Shown in pieces: positions 7,716 through 13,883 of a DNA stretch of 14,789 nucleotides. The DNA is from an uncultured Campylobacter sp. (GTDB taxonomy: Bacteria > Actinomycetota > Actinomycetes > Mycobacteriales > Mycobacteriaceae): positions 1-14,789 of the forward strand of contig CALTYW010000051.1 in NCBI GenBank assembly GCA_943913625.1. Direction: 5' to 3'. Every line of letters begins with the position of its first letter. Position 1 is the first letter of the stretch. The notes under the pieces were generated by a model. The model did not search any database and had not been told where the DNA came from. It saw only the letters and a list, made by a program, of their open reading frames with translations. A program made the translations under genes and the position numbers.

Positions 7716-7976
7716 TCACTCCCACGTTGGGACATCATCCAGGGGAAGTTCCTCCGGTTCTGTGAGTCCCTCCGCCCAATCCTCTGGCATTCCAGCGGTG
7801 ATCTCTTCGATGACGTCCATCGCGGATGGTCGCGCAGGAGAAATGCGCAGGGAATCGCCGACCTTCGAAATCCAGACCCGTTCGGCCTCCAGACGAAGAT
7901 CCTTGGGGATCCGAACTGCCTGACTGTTGCTGGATCTAAAGACGGTGGTTTCAATCGGAATCATCGGTGATGCCAT
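7716..7976 (-). CDS. vapB: VapB-type antitoxin (SpoVT/AbrB fold), orphaned
   Basis: An 86-residue protein with an N-terminal AbrB/MazE-like DNA-binding region (TVFRSSNSQAVRIPKDLRLE, residues 11-30, then VWISKVGDSLRISP). The acidic, proline-containing C-terminus (MPEDWAEGLTEPEELPLDD) is of the kind that wraps the toxin. Such antitoxins neutralise the cognate PIN ribonuclease and repress their own operon. The start at ATG 7976 is supported by AAGGA at 7988-7984, seven nucleotides upstream; an in-frame upstream extension to 8036 lacks family similarity. The cognate vapC follows after four bases but is cut short, so this antitoxin has no intact partner in the window. It could still regulate or cross-talk with the divergent doc module. 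Confidence 0.88.
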   Translation of the reverse strand: MASPMIPIETTVFRSSNSQAVRIPKDLRLEAERVWISKVGDSLRISPARPSAMDVIEEITAGMPEDWAEGLTEPEELPLDDVPTWE

Positions 7977-7988
7977 ATTGTCATCCTT

Positions 7989-7996
7989 GTATATAC
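7989..7996 (-). promoter_or_regulatory. GTATATAC palindrome, possible vapB operator and -10 region
   Basis: A perfect 8-bp palindrome immediately upstream of the vapB ribosome site. TATATA within it could serve as the vapB -10 element, although a start 6-7 nt downstream would place the AAGGA close to the mRNA 5' end. Short palindromes over the promoter are typical VapB autoregulatory sites. The assignment is an inference. Confidence 0.35.
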
Positions 7997-8043
7997 CGGC
8001 GAGGATAACCGAGTGGGTGGTAGTTACGACCGGCAACTCATTA

Positions 8044-8060
8044 GGTACCTGATTGGTACC
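8044..8060 (+). promoter_or_regulatory. Paired GGTACC boxes, probable antitoxin operator
   Basis: Two perfect GGTACC palindromes lie at 8044-8049 and 8055-8060, 11 bp apart (about one helical turn), directly before the ribbon-helix-helix antitoxin gene. Ribbon-helix-helix antitoxins bind such closely spaced repeats cooperatively. The second box overlaps the putative -10 element, so occupancy would block initiation. Confidence 0.6.
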
Positions 8061-8062
8061 AT
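8054..8062 (+). promoter_or_regulatory. Putative extended -10 of the RHH-doc operon (leaderless)
   Basis: TGG followed by TACCAT resembles an extended -10. It is separated by exactly seven nucleotides from the ATG at 8070, the same geometry as at cysQ, nei and pcrA in this window. This supports 8070 over the in-frame ATG at 8061, which would lie inside the -10 element itself. Confidence 0.4.
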
Positions 8063-8069
8063 GGCTCGC

Positions 8070-8276
8070 ATGGCTATGAATTTGCGATTGACGCCGGAAG
8101 TCGACGAGAAGCTCACGGCAATCGCCGCATCGGAGGATGCCTCGAAGCAGCAGGTGATTTCGAATCTGATTGAACAGCGCTTCGAGCTGGAGGCAGGTCG
8201 CGCATTCGCAGAACGCGAGCTCAGTGAGTTTTTCGAAGCCCGTCAGGATCTGATGGAACGGCTCCGGGACGCATGA
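8070..8276 (+). CDS. Ribbon-helix-helix antitoxin paired with Doc toxin
   Basis: A 68-residue protein. NLRLTPEVDEKLTAIAASEDASKQQVISNLIEQRF (residues 4-38) has the beta-helix-helix pattern of CopG/ParD-type ribbon-helix-helix DNA-binding proteins. The remainder, rich in Glu, Arg and Phe (AERELSEFFEARQDLMERL), is a likely toxin-binding helix. It should bind and inhibit the downstream Doc-like toxin and repress the operon through the GGTACC boxes. The stop codon overlaps the doc ATG (ATGA), indicating translational coupling. Start choice: 8070 fits a leaderless -10 spacing; 8061 (71 aa) and 8076 are in-frame alternatives and no ribosome site decides between them. Classical Doc pairs with Phd, so this is a ribbon-helix-helix/Doc variant pairing. 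Confidence 0.85.
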   Translation: MAMNLRLTPEVDEKLTAIAASEDASKQQVISNLIEQRFELEAGRAFAERELSEFFEARQDLMERLRDA

Positions 8277-8680
8277 CGGACCCTCGCTCCGCGCTGCGCC
8301 TCGAGTCCGTTAGTCCTTGGCTGGAGCAGCATGGATTCCACCTGGGGGATCGCGGACTTTTCGCTGCCGCGCTGGAACGACCTTGGGGCACGTTTGAGGG
8401 GCAGGAGTTGTATCCGGGGGTCTGGATGAAGTCGGCTGCAATTCTGGACAGCGTCATCTCAACCCATCCATTTATTGACGGAAATAAGCGCGTTGGCGTG
8501 CTTCTGGCTGTGCTCGTATTACGCGCCTACGGTTTTCCGGTGACACAGACAAGCTCTGACGATTGGTTTGAACTCGCGGTATGGGATGCCGTTGATCATC
8601 CGGATACCCATGACATCGCCGACCGGCTGCGCAGGGTGGTTCAAGGGGGCCCAGGCGAGTACCCTCGCACGCATGCCTGA
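8273..8680 (+). CDS. doc: Death-on-curing (Fic/Doc family) toxin
   Basis: A 135-residue protein with the Fic/Doc signature HPFIDGNKR at residues 65-73, containing catalytic His65. Upstream, FEGQELYPGVWMKSAAILDSVIST is typical of the helix before the Doc loop, and VGVLLAVLVLRAYGF follows it. Phage P1 Doc phosphorylates elongation factor EF-Tu, whereas canonical Fic enzymes (HPFxxGNGR) AMPylate targets. The lysine variant GNKR here favours a Doc-type activity, but the target is not shown. The gene starts in an ATGA overlap with the antitoxin and looks intact. Its last residues (GGPGEYPRTHA) are encoded by DNA that also carries the presumed nei promoter, and its stop lies within the first codons of nei, so the tail may come from the insertion site. 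Confidence 0.9.
   Translation: MTDPRSALRLESVSPWLEQHGFHLGDRGLFAAALERPWGTFEGQELYPGVWMKSAAILDSVISTHPFIDGNKRVGVLLAVLVLRAYGFPVTQTSSDDWFELAVWDAVDHPDTHDIADRLRRVVQGGPGEYPRTHA
8660..8665 (+). promoter_or_regulatory. Putative -10 element of nei inside the doc 3' end (leaderless)
   Basis: TACCCT is followed by seven nucleotides and the nei ATG at 8673. It sits within a small inverted repeat, GCGAG-TACC-CTCGC, at 8655-8668. If real, nei keeps its own promoter despite overlapping doc. Confidence 0.4.
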
Positions 8681-9482
8681 AGGTGATTCCGTCTACCAGC
8701 TGTCGAAACGCCTGCAGTGGATGGCCGGCCGCGAAGTGACTAAGACATCGATCCAGGTCCCGCGCTACGCCACCGTCGACTTCACCGGCATGACCTGCGA
8801 GCGCGTCTGGCCCTACGGCAAGCACCTGTTCATGGAGTTCGCCGCCGACGGCCACGAGCCGCAAATCCTGCACACCCACCTGAAAATGGAGGGCACGTGG
8901 TCGATGCACCGCGCGGGCGAGCGGTGGAAGAAGCCAGGCCACGCCGCCCGCGTGGTGCTCAGGCTTAACGACGATCCCCGCCCCGACATCGAACTCGTCG
9001 GCTTCTGGCTCGGCCTTGTCCGCGTCTTTCCCGCGCGCGAGTACGAGGTGGAAATGGGGTATTTGGGCCCGGACCTGTTGGCGGAGGACTTCGATGTCGA
9101 GGAGGCCGTGGCAAGGATTGAGGCCGAGCCGGACCGGGAGATCGGCCGCGCGCTGCTTGATCAAAGGAAATTAGCCGGCATCGGCAACGAGTACCGCGCG
9201 GAGATCAACTTCCTTGCGGGGACGCATCCGAGGGAGTTGGTGCGGGACGTGGACGTCGAGAAGCATGTGCTTCTGGCGCGTCGGCTGATGTGGGCGAACA
9301 AGGACGAGCCGGTGCGCGTGACCACCGGCGTGAAGCGGGCGGGGGAGACCAGCTATGTGTTCGGGCGCAACAACAAACCCTGTCGCCGCTGCGGCACGTT
9401 GATTCAGAAGGACTTCCTGGGCGGGGAGGGCGACTTGGAGCGCGTGATCTGGTGGTGCCCGCGGTGCCAGCCGGAGCCGTGA
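8673..9482 (+). CDS. nei: Fpg/Nei-family DNA glycosylase (endonuclease VIII-like)
   Basis: A 269-residue base-excision-repair glycosylase/AP lyase. The N-terminus MPEGDSV carries the catalytic Pro2 and Glu3, which must follow the initiator Met directly, so the start at 8673 is secure; an in-frame ORF continues upstream to 8568 but would hide Pro2. K50 in YGKHL matches the conserved beta-hairpin lysine. The H2TH region is LLDQRKLAGIGNEYRAEI. The C-terminal zinc finger has C237-x2-C240 and C262-x2-C265, with R257 before the last pair. MPEGD and the overall pattern favour Nei (oxidised pyrimidines) over Fpg/MutM. In mycobacteria nei lies directly after lhr; here the toxin islet separates them. 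The first eight bases overlap the end of doc. Confidence 0.93.
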   Translation: MPEGDSVYQLSKRLQWMAGREVTKTSIQVPRYATVDFTGMTCERVWPYGKHLFMEFAADGHEPQILHTHLKMEGTWSMHRAGERWKKPGHAARVVLRLNDDPRPDIELVGFWLGLVRVFPAREYEVEMGYLGPDLLAEDFDVEEAVARIEAEPDREIGRALLDQRKLAGIGNEYRAEINFLAGTHPRELVRDVDVEKHVLLARRLMWANKDEPVRVTTGVKRAGETSYVFGRNNKPCRRCGTLIQKDFLGGEGDLERVIWWCPRCQPEP

Positions 9483-9495
9483 AAAGGTTAGCCCA

Positions 9496-9571
9496 CGCAA
9501 AGGTCGTTGGTAGGAAGTCGTTTCTTGCCCCGAAATGGACTATGAACGACCTCCTACCAACGACCTTTGCG
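9496..9571. terminator. Long near-perfect hairpin between convergent nei and dedA
   Basis: Arms 9496-9522 and 9545-9571 are reverse complements over 27 positions with one mismatch, which pairs as a wobble in one RNA orientation. The loop is 22 nt (9523-9544). The position, 13 bp after the nei stop and 24 bp before the dedA stop, fits a bidirectional transcription terminator, but neither side has a T-tract. Each arm contains two copies of an AGGTCGTT-like element, so it may also be a dispersed palindromic element or encode a structured RNA. Confidence 0.6.
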
Positions 9572-9585
9572 AGCGGAGCGGTGCG

Positions 9586-9599
9586 GTAGGCGCGCCTAC
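9586..9599. repeat. 14-bp perfect palindrome at the dedA 3' end
   Basis: GTAGGCGCGCCTAC is self-complementary over 14 bases and includes the dedA stop codon. With no loop it is more likely a DNA site or chance than an RNA hairpin. Confidence 0.4.
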
Positions 9600-10225
9600 G
9601 CCCCAGCCCCCGCGTTCCTCTCCTTCACCGCGCGACGCACGAAGAACACCAAGAACCCGAGGATGATCAGCAGCAACACCAGGTAGATCACCTTTGAGTA
9701 CGCGTCGACGTAGCCGGTCGCCTTCTCCCAGTTCGCGCCCAGTACGTAGCCCAGGTAGATCAGGATGGCGTTCCAGATGCCGGAGCCGAGTGTGGTCCAC
9801 AAGCCGAAGACCAGCAGGTTCATCCGGTCCAGGCCGGCGGGAATCGAGATCAGTGAGCGCACGCCCGGGATCAGGCGGCCGAAGAAGATCGACGGGCGGC
9901 CGTACTTGTTGAAGAAGTTCATCGCGGAGTCGACGTCGGAGGCCCTCACCAGCCACATCCAGTCCGCGATCTTGCGCAGGCGATCCAGCCCCAGCCATGC
10001 GCCGATGCCGTACAGGATGTACGCGCCGACCACGGAGCCCACCACAGACCAGATGAACACTGCGAGCCAGTTCAGCGACCCCTGCGCGACGGTGAAGCCG
10101 GCCAGCGGCAGCACCACCTCGGACGGAATCGGCGGGAACAGGTTTTCCAACAGGATGGCGATGCCGACGCCGGGGGCGCCGAGCAGCTCCATGAGGTTGA
10201 CAATCCAGTCGATGATGCCTTGCAT
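9596..10225 (-). CDS. DedA-family membrane protein
   Basis: A 209-residue polytopic inner-membrane protein. The re-entrant-loop motif LLENLFPPIPSEVVLPLAGF (residues 25-44, with E27 and E36) and the second conserved segment FFGRLIPGVRSLISIPAG (114-131, with R117 and R123) define the DedA/VTT family. Hydrophobic stretches follow near 50-80, 136-163 and 177-196, ending in a short basic tail. Some DedA proteins recycle undecaprenyl phosphate across the membrane and others affect lipid or pH homeostasis; the substrate here cannot be read from sequence. The start at 10225 is 15 bp after the stop of the ligase-like gene, so it is probably the last gene of the pgi cluster. Its stop faces nei across the long hairpin. 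Confidence 0.93.
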   Translation of the reverse strand: MQGIIDWIVNLMELLGAPGVGIAILLENLFPPIPSEVVLPLAGFTVAQGSLNWLAVFIWSVVGSVVGAYILYGIGAWLGLDRLRKIADWMWLVRASDVDSAMNFFNKYGRPSIFFGRLIPGVRSLISIPAGLDRMNLLVFGLWTTLGSGIWNAILIYLGYVLGANWEKATGYVDAYSKVIYLVLLLIILGFLVFFVRRAVKERNAGAGA

Positions 10226-10240
10226 TTGGCCTATCTTGCC

Positions 10241-11728
10241 CTACTCAACATCGAGCGACCAAGTGTGCACCGGCGCGCCGCCCTCCTGATTCTTCAGGTA
10301 TTGCCGCAATACGCGGGCCAATGCTTCTCGACGCTCCTTCGAATCCGGCGCACTCCCCGCCGCAATCCTGCCCAAGGCATTGAGCTGCCACATGGCGCCG
10401 TTCTGCCGCTTCTTCACCCGGCCGTCGATGATGCCCAAGTACTCGTCGATGCAGGCGTTATCGACATCGAGGATCTTCAGACCCTCTTCCGCGATCGGGA
10501 GCAGGTGCTCGCCGATGAGCTCGGTGGCCGGGATGGTGCCCAGTGTCGGCCACGCGAGGTTGGAGGCGAGGCCGTGGCGGGCGCCTTGGCGGAAGTTCTC
10601 CCGGGCGTCCTCGAAATTGAGGCGAGACCACACGGGGCGGGTCTGCTCCGCAAGCAGCTTCACGCACCCGTAGAAGAACGCGGCGTCGGCGATGATGTCC
10701 TTCACCGTCGGGCCCGCCGGCAGCAGGCGGTTTTCCAGGCGGATGTGGGAAAGCTCCCCGTTCGGGTCGTAGATCGGGCGGTTCCACCGCCAGATCGTGC
10801 CGTTCTGCAGGTTCAGGTAGTGCAGGCCGGGGTTGTTGCCCTGCATTTCTTCCTTGCCCGCCTCGGTGCGGCCCTCCGGCAGCAGGGGAGAGAAGTAGCG
10901 GACGTTCTCCTCGAACAGGTCGAACACGGAGGTGATCCAGCCGTCGCCGAACCACACGCGCGGGCGCACGCCCTGGTTGATCAGCTCCTTTGTGCGGGTG
11001 TCCATCGCCTGCTTGAACACGGGGATGCGGGATTCGTGCCACACGCGGTGGCCGAGGAAAAGCGGCGAGTTGGCGGACAGCGCCACCTGCGCACCCGCGA
11101 TCGCCTGCGCCGCGTTCCAGGCGGAGGCGAAGCGGTTGGGCGCTACCTGGAGGTGCAGCTGGATCGAGGTGCACGCGGACTCTGGGGCGATGCCTTCGAA
11201 GTCGTGGGTGTAGTTCTCGTCGCGCCACAGGCTCATCTGCACCAGCTCGCCGCGGGACTCCATCACCGAGTTATTCAGGCCCGCGTAGCGGTTCTCCGGG
11301 GTCATCCACACCGGGTCCTCGAGGAACTCGGTGGTGAGCGTGGGCAGGGTGCCGATCATGGCGACGGTTGAGCCGGCCTTGTTCGCGGCCGTGTGGACGT
11401 CGTCAAGCCTCTGCTTCAAGCCTTCCTCGAGCTGTGACAGCCCGTCACCCGCGATGGCGAGCGGCGGGTGGTTGAGCTCGACGTTGAACTGGCCCACCTC
11501 GGCCTGATACTCGTCGCTCAAGTTCGCCAACACGGCCTGGTTGTTGGGGTGCGGCTGCATCTTGTCGTCGACAAGGTTGAGCTCAAGCTCGAGGCCGATC
11601 GTGCCTTTCGAGATGAATTCAGATTCTTGCAGGTGGCGGTCAAAGGCCTCCAGCTCCTCCTCGAGCTGGCGGCGGTAGACGGTGCGTTGGCGCGGGGTGT
11701 AGGAGTCGCGCGAGACGGCGTCGCCCAT
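10241..11728 (-). CDS. GCS2-family glutamate-cysteine ligase-like protein
   Basis: A 495-residue protein resembling the glutamate-cysteine ligase type 2 family (carboxylate-amine ligases). The N-terminal TIGLELELNLVD (residues 43-54) is the characteristic strand with alternating acids. Further matches are FNVELNHPPL, HLQVAPNRFASAWNAAQAIAG, SANSPLFLGHR and SHIRLENRLLPAGPT. Family members join the gamma-carboxyl of glutamate to an amine such as cysteine using ATP. Since corynebacteria are thought to use mycothiol rather than glutathione, the real product is uncertain; an EgtA-like or unrelated amide-forming role is possible. The ATG shares one base with the pgi stop (TAATG) and has GGAAG eight nucleotides upstream inside pgi, so translation is coupled. 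dedA follows after 15 bp. Confidence 0.85.
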   Translation of the reverse strand: MGDAVSRDSYTPRQRTVYRRQLEEELEAFDRHLQESEFISKGTIGLELELNLVDDKMQPHPNNQAVLANLSDEYQAEVGQFNVELNHPPLAIAGDGLSQLEEGLKQRLDDVHTAANKAGSTVAMIGTLPTLTTEFLEDPVWMTPENRYAGLNNSVMESRGELVQMSLWRDENYTHDFEGIAPESACTSIQLHLQVAPNRFASAWNAAQAIAGAQVALSANSPLFLGHRVWHESRIPVFKQAMDTRTKELINQGVRPRVWFGDGWITSVFDLFEENVRYFSPLLPEGRTEAGKEEMQGNNPGLHYLNLQNGTIWRWNRPIYDPNGELSHIRLENRLLPAGPTVKDIIADAAFFYGCVKLLAEQTRPVWSRLNFEDARENFRQGARHGLASNLAWPTLGTIPATELIGEHLLPIAEEGLKILDVDNACIDEYLGIIDGRVKKRQNGAMWQLNALGRIAAGSAPDSKERREALARVLRQYLKNQEGGAPVHTWSLDVE

Positions 11729-13365
11729 TAGCGGTGCTTCCGGTACCAGGTGATCAGGGCGTCGGTGGAAGCGTCGCCGGTGTCCGGCTCCACTTCGCCG
11801 GACACCGCAGGCGCGAGGTCGTTGGCCTGCTGCTTGCCCAGCTCAACACCCCACTGGTCGAAGGAGTTGATGTCCCAGATCGCGCCCTCGGTGAAGGTGA
11901 TGTGCTCGTAGAGTGCGATCAATGCGCCGAGCGTGTACGGGGTGAGCTCCTCTGCGAGGATCGTGGTGGTGGGGCGGTTGCCCGGCATGACTTTGTGCGG
12001 CGCAAGCTCGTGCGCGACGCCCTCGGCTTCGATTTCCTGCTGCGTCTTGCCGAACGCGAGCACCTTCGTCTGCGCGAAGAAGTTGCCCATCAGCAGGTCG
12101 TGCATCGAGCCCTCGCCATAGGCCGTGGGCAAGTCCTCCTTCGGCTTGGCAAAGCCGATGAAGTCCGCCGGGATCAGCGACGTGCCCTGGTGGATGAGCT
12201 GGAAGAACGCGTGCTGGCCGTTCGTGCCAGGCTCGCCCCAGAACACCTCGCCGGTGTCGTAGGTGACGCGCTCGCCGTTATGCCGCACCGACTTGCCGTT
12301 GGACTCCATGGTCAGCTGCTGCAGGTACGCCGGGAAGCGGGAGAGGTCCTCGGAGTAGGGGAGCACCGCATGCGTCTGCGCGCCGCAGAAGTTGCGGTAC
12401 CAGACGTTGAGCAGGCCCATCAGCACCGGCACGTTTTCGTTGAACTCTGCGGTGCGGAAGTGCTCGTCCATCGCGTGGAAACCGTCGAGCATGCGCATGA
12501 AGTCCATCGGGCCGATCACGGCCATCAGTGAAAGCCCGATCGCGGAGTCCATGGAGTAGCGCCCGCCGACCCAATCCCAGAACCCGAACATGTTGGCCGT
12601 GTCGATGCCGAACTCCGCCACCTTCTCCGCGTTCGTCGATACCGCCACGAAGTGCTTCGCAATCGCCGACTCGTCGCCGTCGAACTGCTCCAGCAGCCAG
12701 CGCTTCGCGGCGTGCGCGTTTGACAGCGTCTCCTGGGTGGTGAACGTCTTCGAGGCGACGATGAACAGCGTCTCCTCCGGGTTGCAGCGCTCCAGCACGG
12801 CGGAGAGGTCAGCCGGGTCAACGTTGGAGACGAATTCGGCGGTGATACCGGCCGTCGCATAGCTGCGCAGCGCTTTTGTCGCCATCGCCGGGCCGAGGTC
12901 GGAGCCGCCGATGCCGATGTTCACCACCTTCTTGATCGTGCGGCCCGTGTGGCCCTGCCACTCGCCGGAGCGCAGCGAGGACGCGAAATCTCGCATCCGG
13001 CCCAGCACCTCGTGCACGTCCGCGGCCACGTCCTGCCCGTCGACCTCGAAGTCGTGCTCCGCCGGCAAGCGCAACGCGGTGTGCAGCACGGCGCGGTCCT
13101 CGGTGTCGTTGATGTGCTCGCCAGCGAACATCGCGTCGATCTTGCGCTTCAGGTCCGCTTCCTCCGCCAAAGCGAGCAATTGCTTGACGACGTCCCCGTC
13201 AACCAAATTCTTCGACACATCCACCCGCAGCCCCGCCGCGTCAAAGGTGTAGTCCTGGGCGCGGTTCTCATCTGCCGCGAAGAGATCGCGCAGCGTGGTG
13301 CGCTGTTTCTCTGCGTGCAGTTTCTCCAGTTCGCCCCAGCTGTTGGTAGACGTGATGTCGGCCAT
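11728..13365 (-). CDS. pgi: Glucose-6-phosphate isomerase
   Basis: A 545-residue cytoplasmic enzyme interconverting glucose 6-phosphate and fructose 6-phosphate at the head of glycolysis. Sugar-phosphate-binding NIGIGGSDLGP starts at 149 and SKTFTTQET lies at 205-213. The first PGI signature is DWVGGRYSMDSAIG (264-277). Catalytic residues are visible: E354 in MESNGK, H385 in GTNGQHAFFQ, and K511 in the second signature DQWGVELGKQ. Length and motif order are normal. The start is supported by a strong GGAGG four nucleotides upstream, unlike the leaderless neighbours. It is the first gene of a tightly packed minus-strand cluster with the GCS2-family gene and dedA. Confidence 0.98.
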   Translation of the reverse strand: MADITSTNSWGELEKLHAEKQRTTLRDLFAADENRAQDYTFDAAGLRVDVSKNLVDGDVVKQLLALAEEADLKRKIDAMFAGEHINDTEDRAVLHTALRLPAEHDFEVDGQDVAADVHEVLGRMRDFASSLRSGEWQGHTGRTIKKVVNIGIGGSDLGPAMATKALRSYATAGITAEFVSNVDPADLSAVLERCNPEETLFIVASKTFTTQETLSNAHAAKRWLLEQFDGDESAIAKHFVAVSTNAEKVAEFGIDTANMFGFWDWVGGRYSMDSAIGLSLMAVIGPMDFMRMLDGFHAMDEHFRTAEFNENVPVLMGLLNVWYRNFCGAQTHAVLPYSEDLSRFPAYLQQLTMESNGKSVRHNGERVTYDTGEVFWGEPGTNGQHAFFQLIHQGTSLIPADFIGFAKPKEDLPTAYGEGSMHDLLMGNFFAQTKVLAFGKTQQEIEAEGVAHELAPHKVMPGNRPTTTILAEELTPYTLGALIALYEHITFTEGAIWDINSFDQWGVELGKQQANDLAPAVSGEVEPDTGDASTDALITWYRKHR

Positions 13366-13369
13366 TGTT

Positions 13370-13374
13370 CCTCC
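13370..13374 (-). promoter_or_regulatory. Shine-Dalgarno sequence of pgi
   Basis: GGAGG, extended as AGGGAGG, ends four nucleotides before the pgi ATG. It is the clearest ribosome binding site in the window and implies a leadered mRNA, in contrast to most neighbouring genes. A TACCGT at 13407-13402 on the minus strand could be its -10 element, but this is weak. Confidence 0.7.
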
Positions 13375-13441
13375 CTGACGGGTCGAGTTCAGTTGCTGTC
13401 AACGGTAGCCAAAATCGGGTGGCCGGGTGCGGCGTTGAGTG

Positions 13442-13447
13442 CATAAT
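13442..13447 (+). promoter_or_regulatory. Putative -10 element of the MhuD-like gene (leaderless)
   Basis: CATAAT lies seven nucleotides before the ATG at 13455, with only GGGGCGC between. There is no ribosome site at normal spacing. The first T of the -10 consensus is replaced by C. No iron-box-like inverted repeat was recognised around it. Confidence 0.45.
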
Positions 13448-13454
13448 GGGGCGC

Positions 13455-13814
13455 ATGTCTATCGTCAAAATCAACGCGATTACCGTCCCCGAAGGCGCCG
13501 GCGAGGAGCTCGAGCGCCGCTTCGCCGCCCGCAAGCACGCAATTGACAACCAGCCCGGTTTCGAGGGTTTCCAGCTGCTGCGACCGGTGAAGGGCGAGGA
13601 GCGCTACTTCGTGGTCACCCGCTGGGCCGACGAAAACGCCTACAACGCATGGTGGGAGGGCGAAGGCGCAGCAGGCCACGCGAAATCGGGCAACACCGCG
13701 GAGGGGCATGGGGCTGGCCACGGCTCTGCCCATGGTGGTGAGCGCAAGCCGGTGTCCCAGAAGGCTGAGTTGTTGGAATTCGAGGTCGTGCTGGACTCCC
13801 TCGAGCAGGACTAG
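13455..13814 (+). CDS. mhuD: MhuD-like heme-degrading monooxygenase with His-rich insertion
   Basis: A 119-residue protein of the antibiotic biosynthesis monooxygenase (dimeric alpha-beta barrel) fold. It closely resembles Mycobacterium tuberculosis MhuD as I remember it: VKINAI at 4-9, PGFEGFQLLRPVKGEERYFV from 34, and LLEFEVVLD near the C-terminus. The residues important in MhuD fall at the same numbers: Asn7, Trp66 and His75 (axial heme ligand). MhuD opens heme to mycobilin and frees iron without releasing CO. Between residues 78 and 102 this protein carries a glycine/histidine-rich stretch (His85, His89, His93) that seems longer than the matching MhuD loop. The ATG at 13455 is chosen over upstream in-frame starts because the conserved N-terminus begins here. 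It is divergent from pgi and stands alone. Confidence 0.9.
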   Translation: MSIVKINAITVPEGAGEELERRFAARKHAIDNQPGFEGFQLLRPVKGEERYFVVTRWADENAYNAWWEGEGAAGHAKSGNTAEGHGAGHGSAHGGERKPVSQKAELLEFEVVLDSLEQD

Positions 13815-13852
13815 GTCCCCAGGTGGCGGATTGACGGTTGTCGATCGTTGCA

Positions 13853-13883
13853 GCAGTTGCAGCGGCTACAGCAACTAAACTGC
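13853..13883. terminator. Possible weak terminator between the MhuD-like gene and chorismate mutase
   Basis: AGTTGC at 13855-13860 can pair with GCAACT at 13871-13876 around a 10-nt loop; alternatively GCAGTT at 13853 pairs with AACTGC at 13878. The position between two convergent genes suits a terminator, but the stem is short and no T-tract follows. Confidence 0.3.

Noticed and set aside
7571..7954. A 127-codon frame that could be read as one full-length VapC
   Set aside because: Only the last 46 codons resemble a PIN domain; the N-terminal part is vapB DNA read in the wrong frame, where vapB itself is well supported.
8568..8672. N-terminal extension of nei by 35 codons
   Set aside because: Nei catalysis needs proline directly after the initiator Met, and the extension overlaps doc in another frame.
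5963..8680. Islet genes as part of a prophage or insertion sequence
   Set aside because: No integrase, transposase, terminal inverted repeats or tRNA target was found in the window.
10220..11371. 383-codon plus-strand frame antisense to the GCS2-family gene
   Set aside because: The minus-strand product has conserved ligase motifs; the plus frame is a composition artefact.
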